NCBI GenBank assembly: GCA_021734475.1
Contig: JAIPIU010000003.1
Location: 1 to 64,000, forward strand
Direction of reading: 5' to 3'
Source of the DNA: Candidatus Altimarinota bacterium
GTDB taxonomy: Bacteria > Patescibacteriota > Gracilibacteria > Absconditabacterales > Absconditicoccaceae
Length of the DNA stretch: 64,000 nucleotides
The notes beneath the pieces are model-generated. The model worked only from the letters and a program-made list of their open reading frames with translations, did no database searches and was not told where the DNA came from. Both the position numbers and the translations under genes were made by a program. Of the stretch, positions 63,732 through 64,000 are shown piece after piece. Position 1 is the first letter of the stretch, and every line of letters starts with the position of its first letter.

Positions 63732-64000
63732 TTATTTATAATTTTTAATTAACCATCATCAAATAATAGCAGCAGTCTCCATTCTCAACACAGAATCTCA
63801 TAAAGATATGATTTCAAAATTTTTTCAAAAACCATCATAATCTTTTTGAGTTAATCCTCATTCTGGACCAACCAATCAATATATATTATCCCGAACAGTA
63901 TTTACACCATTTACAGTATTTACACCATTTACAGTATTTACACCCTTATCAAAAACTATCAATTTAGAATTTTTAATTAAGTTTTCCAAATTAGAAATAA
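63732..64000 (-). CDS. rsmE: 16S rRNA m3U1498 methyltransferase, C-terminal part (5' end outside window)
   Basis: The visible 89 codons contain the SPOUT knot core: YGLVGPEGGLTQKDYDGF and SLSGDSVLRMETAAIIGGWLI, the RsmE signature (GPEGG...; ILR-x-E-T-A). It methylates U1498 of 16S rRNA. Just before the knot an 18-bp tandem repeat (63897-63945) gives GVNTVNGVNTVNGVNTV in frame. The gene continues past the window edge. Confidence 0.85.
63897..63945 (-). repeat. 18-bp tandem repeat in rsmE
   Basis: ACAGTATTTACACCATTT repeated about 2.7 times. It stays in frame (NGVNTV repeat) in a region that is a surface loop in the family. Confidence 0.85.

Overview
The window is AT-rich bacterial DNA in which TGA is read as glycine (translation table 25). 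Almost every reading frame only becomes a full-length, recognisable protein when TGA is translated as Gly. TGA falls at family-invariant glycines, such as the P-loop of the PilT ATPase, the phosphatase and Nudix motifs, and EF-P. Only TAA and TAG end genes. This code, the small compact genes and the single-membrane style type IV pilus point to the Patescibacteria/CPR lineages Absconditabacteria (SR1) or Gracilibacteria (BD1-5/GN02). I cannot choose between them from the window alone.

Layout. 1-4050: a surface or tail-fibre-like protein with an S74 chaperone domain (interrupted by TAA), a small secreted protein, and valS carrying two in-frame palindromic repeat insertions. 4050-9900: pilT-like ATPase, comF, a repeat-rich membrane protein, a Xer recombinase, and repeat-filled spacers. 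9880-14150: a serpin-like gene, tmRNA, a small zinc-finger gene, a UPF0251 regulator, a duplicated mini-ORF and an AbiE-type toxin-antitoxin pair. 14150-20900: ABC-F ATPase, engB, and a copper operon (csoR, secreted protein, HMA-SafE-cupredoxin fusion, copA) behind a CsoR-like palindrome. 20960-23670: frameshifted formyltransferase, a detached IleRS C-terminal domain, recX, yebC. 23670-31660: two unknown membrane proteins, FemAB, a degenerate PriA-like protein and a VirD4-like ATPase fused to an S1 domain. 31680-48520: housekeeping genes (CorC, TrmB-type regulator, flavoprotein, M29 aminopeptidase, DedA-PAP2, rarA, truB, efp, RumA-type methyltransferase, lspA, Nudix, dnaG). 48630-52780: a giant ileS. 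53010-58212: a type IV pilus operon. 58260-64000: unknown protein, a second VirD4-like ATPase, murE, and the rsmE C-terminus.

Most striking points. (1) The isoleucyl-tRNA synthetase carries a complete Nudix domain and two complete histidine-phosphatase domains inside the enzyme, and its own C-terminal domain is a separate gene about 26 kb away. (2) Five stand-alone genes with their own promoters or terminators use only GGN glycine codons (about 61 Gly, no TGA), unlike their neighbours. (3) Palindromic repeat elements sit in frame inside valS and rarA. (4) DNA-replication proteins are degenerate: DnaG has lost its zinc ligands and the PriA-like protein its helicase motifs.

No tRNA or rRNA gene and no CRISPR array was seen. 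Translations were done by eye; start codons are choices, and TTG/GTG starts are marked.
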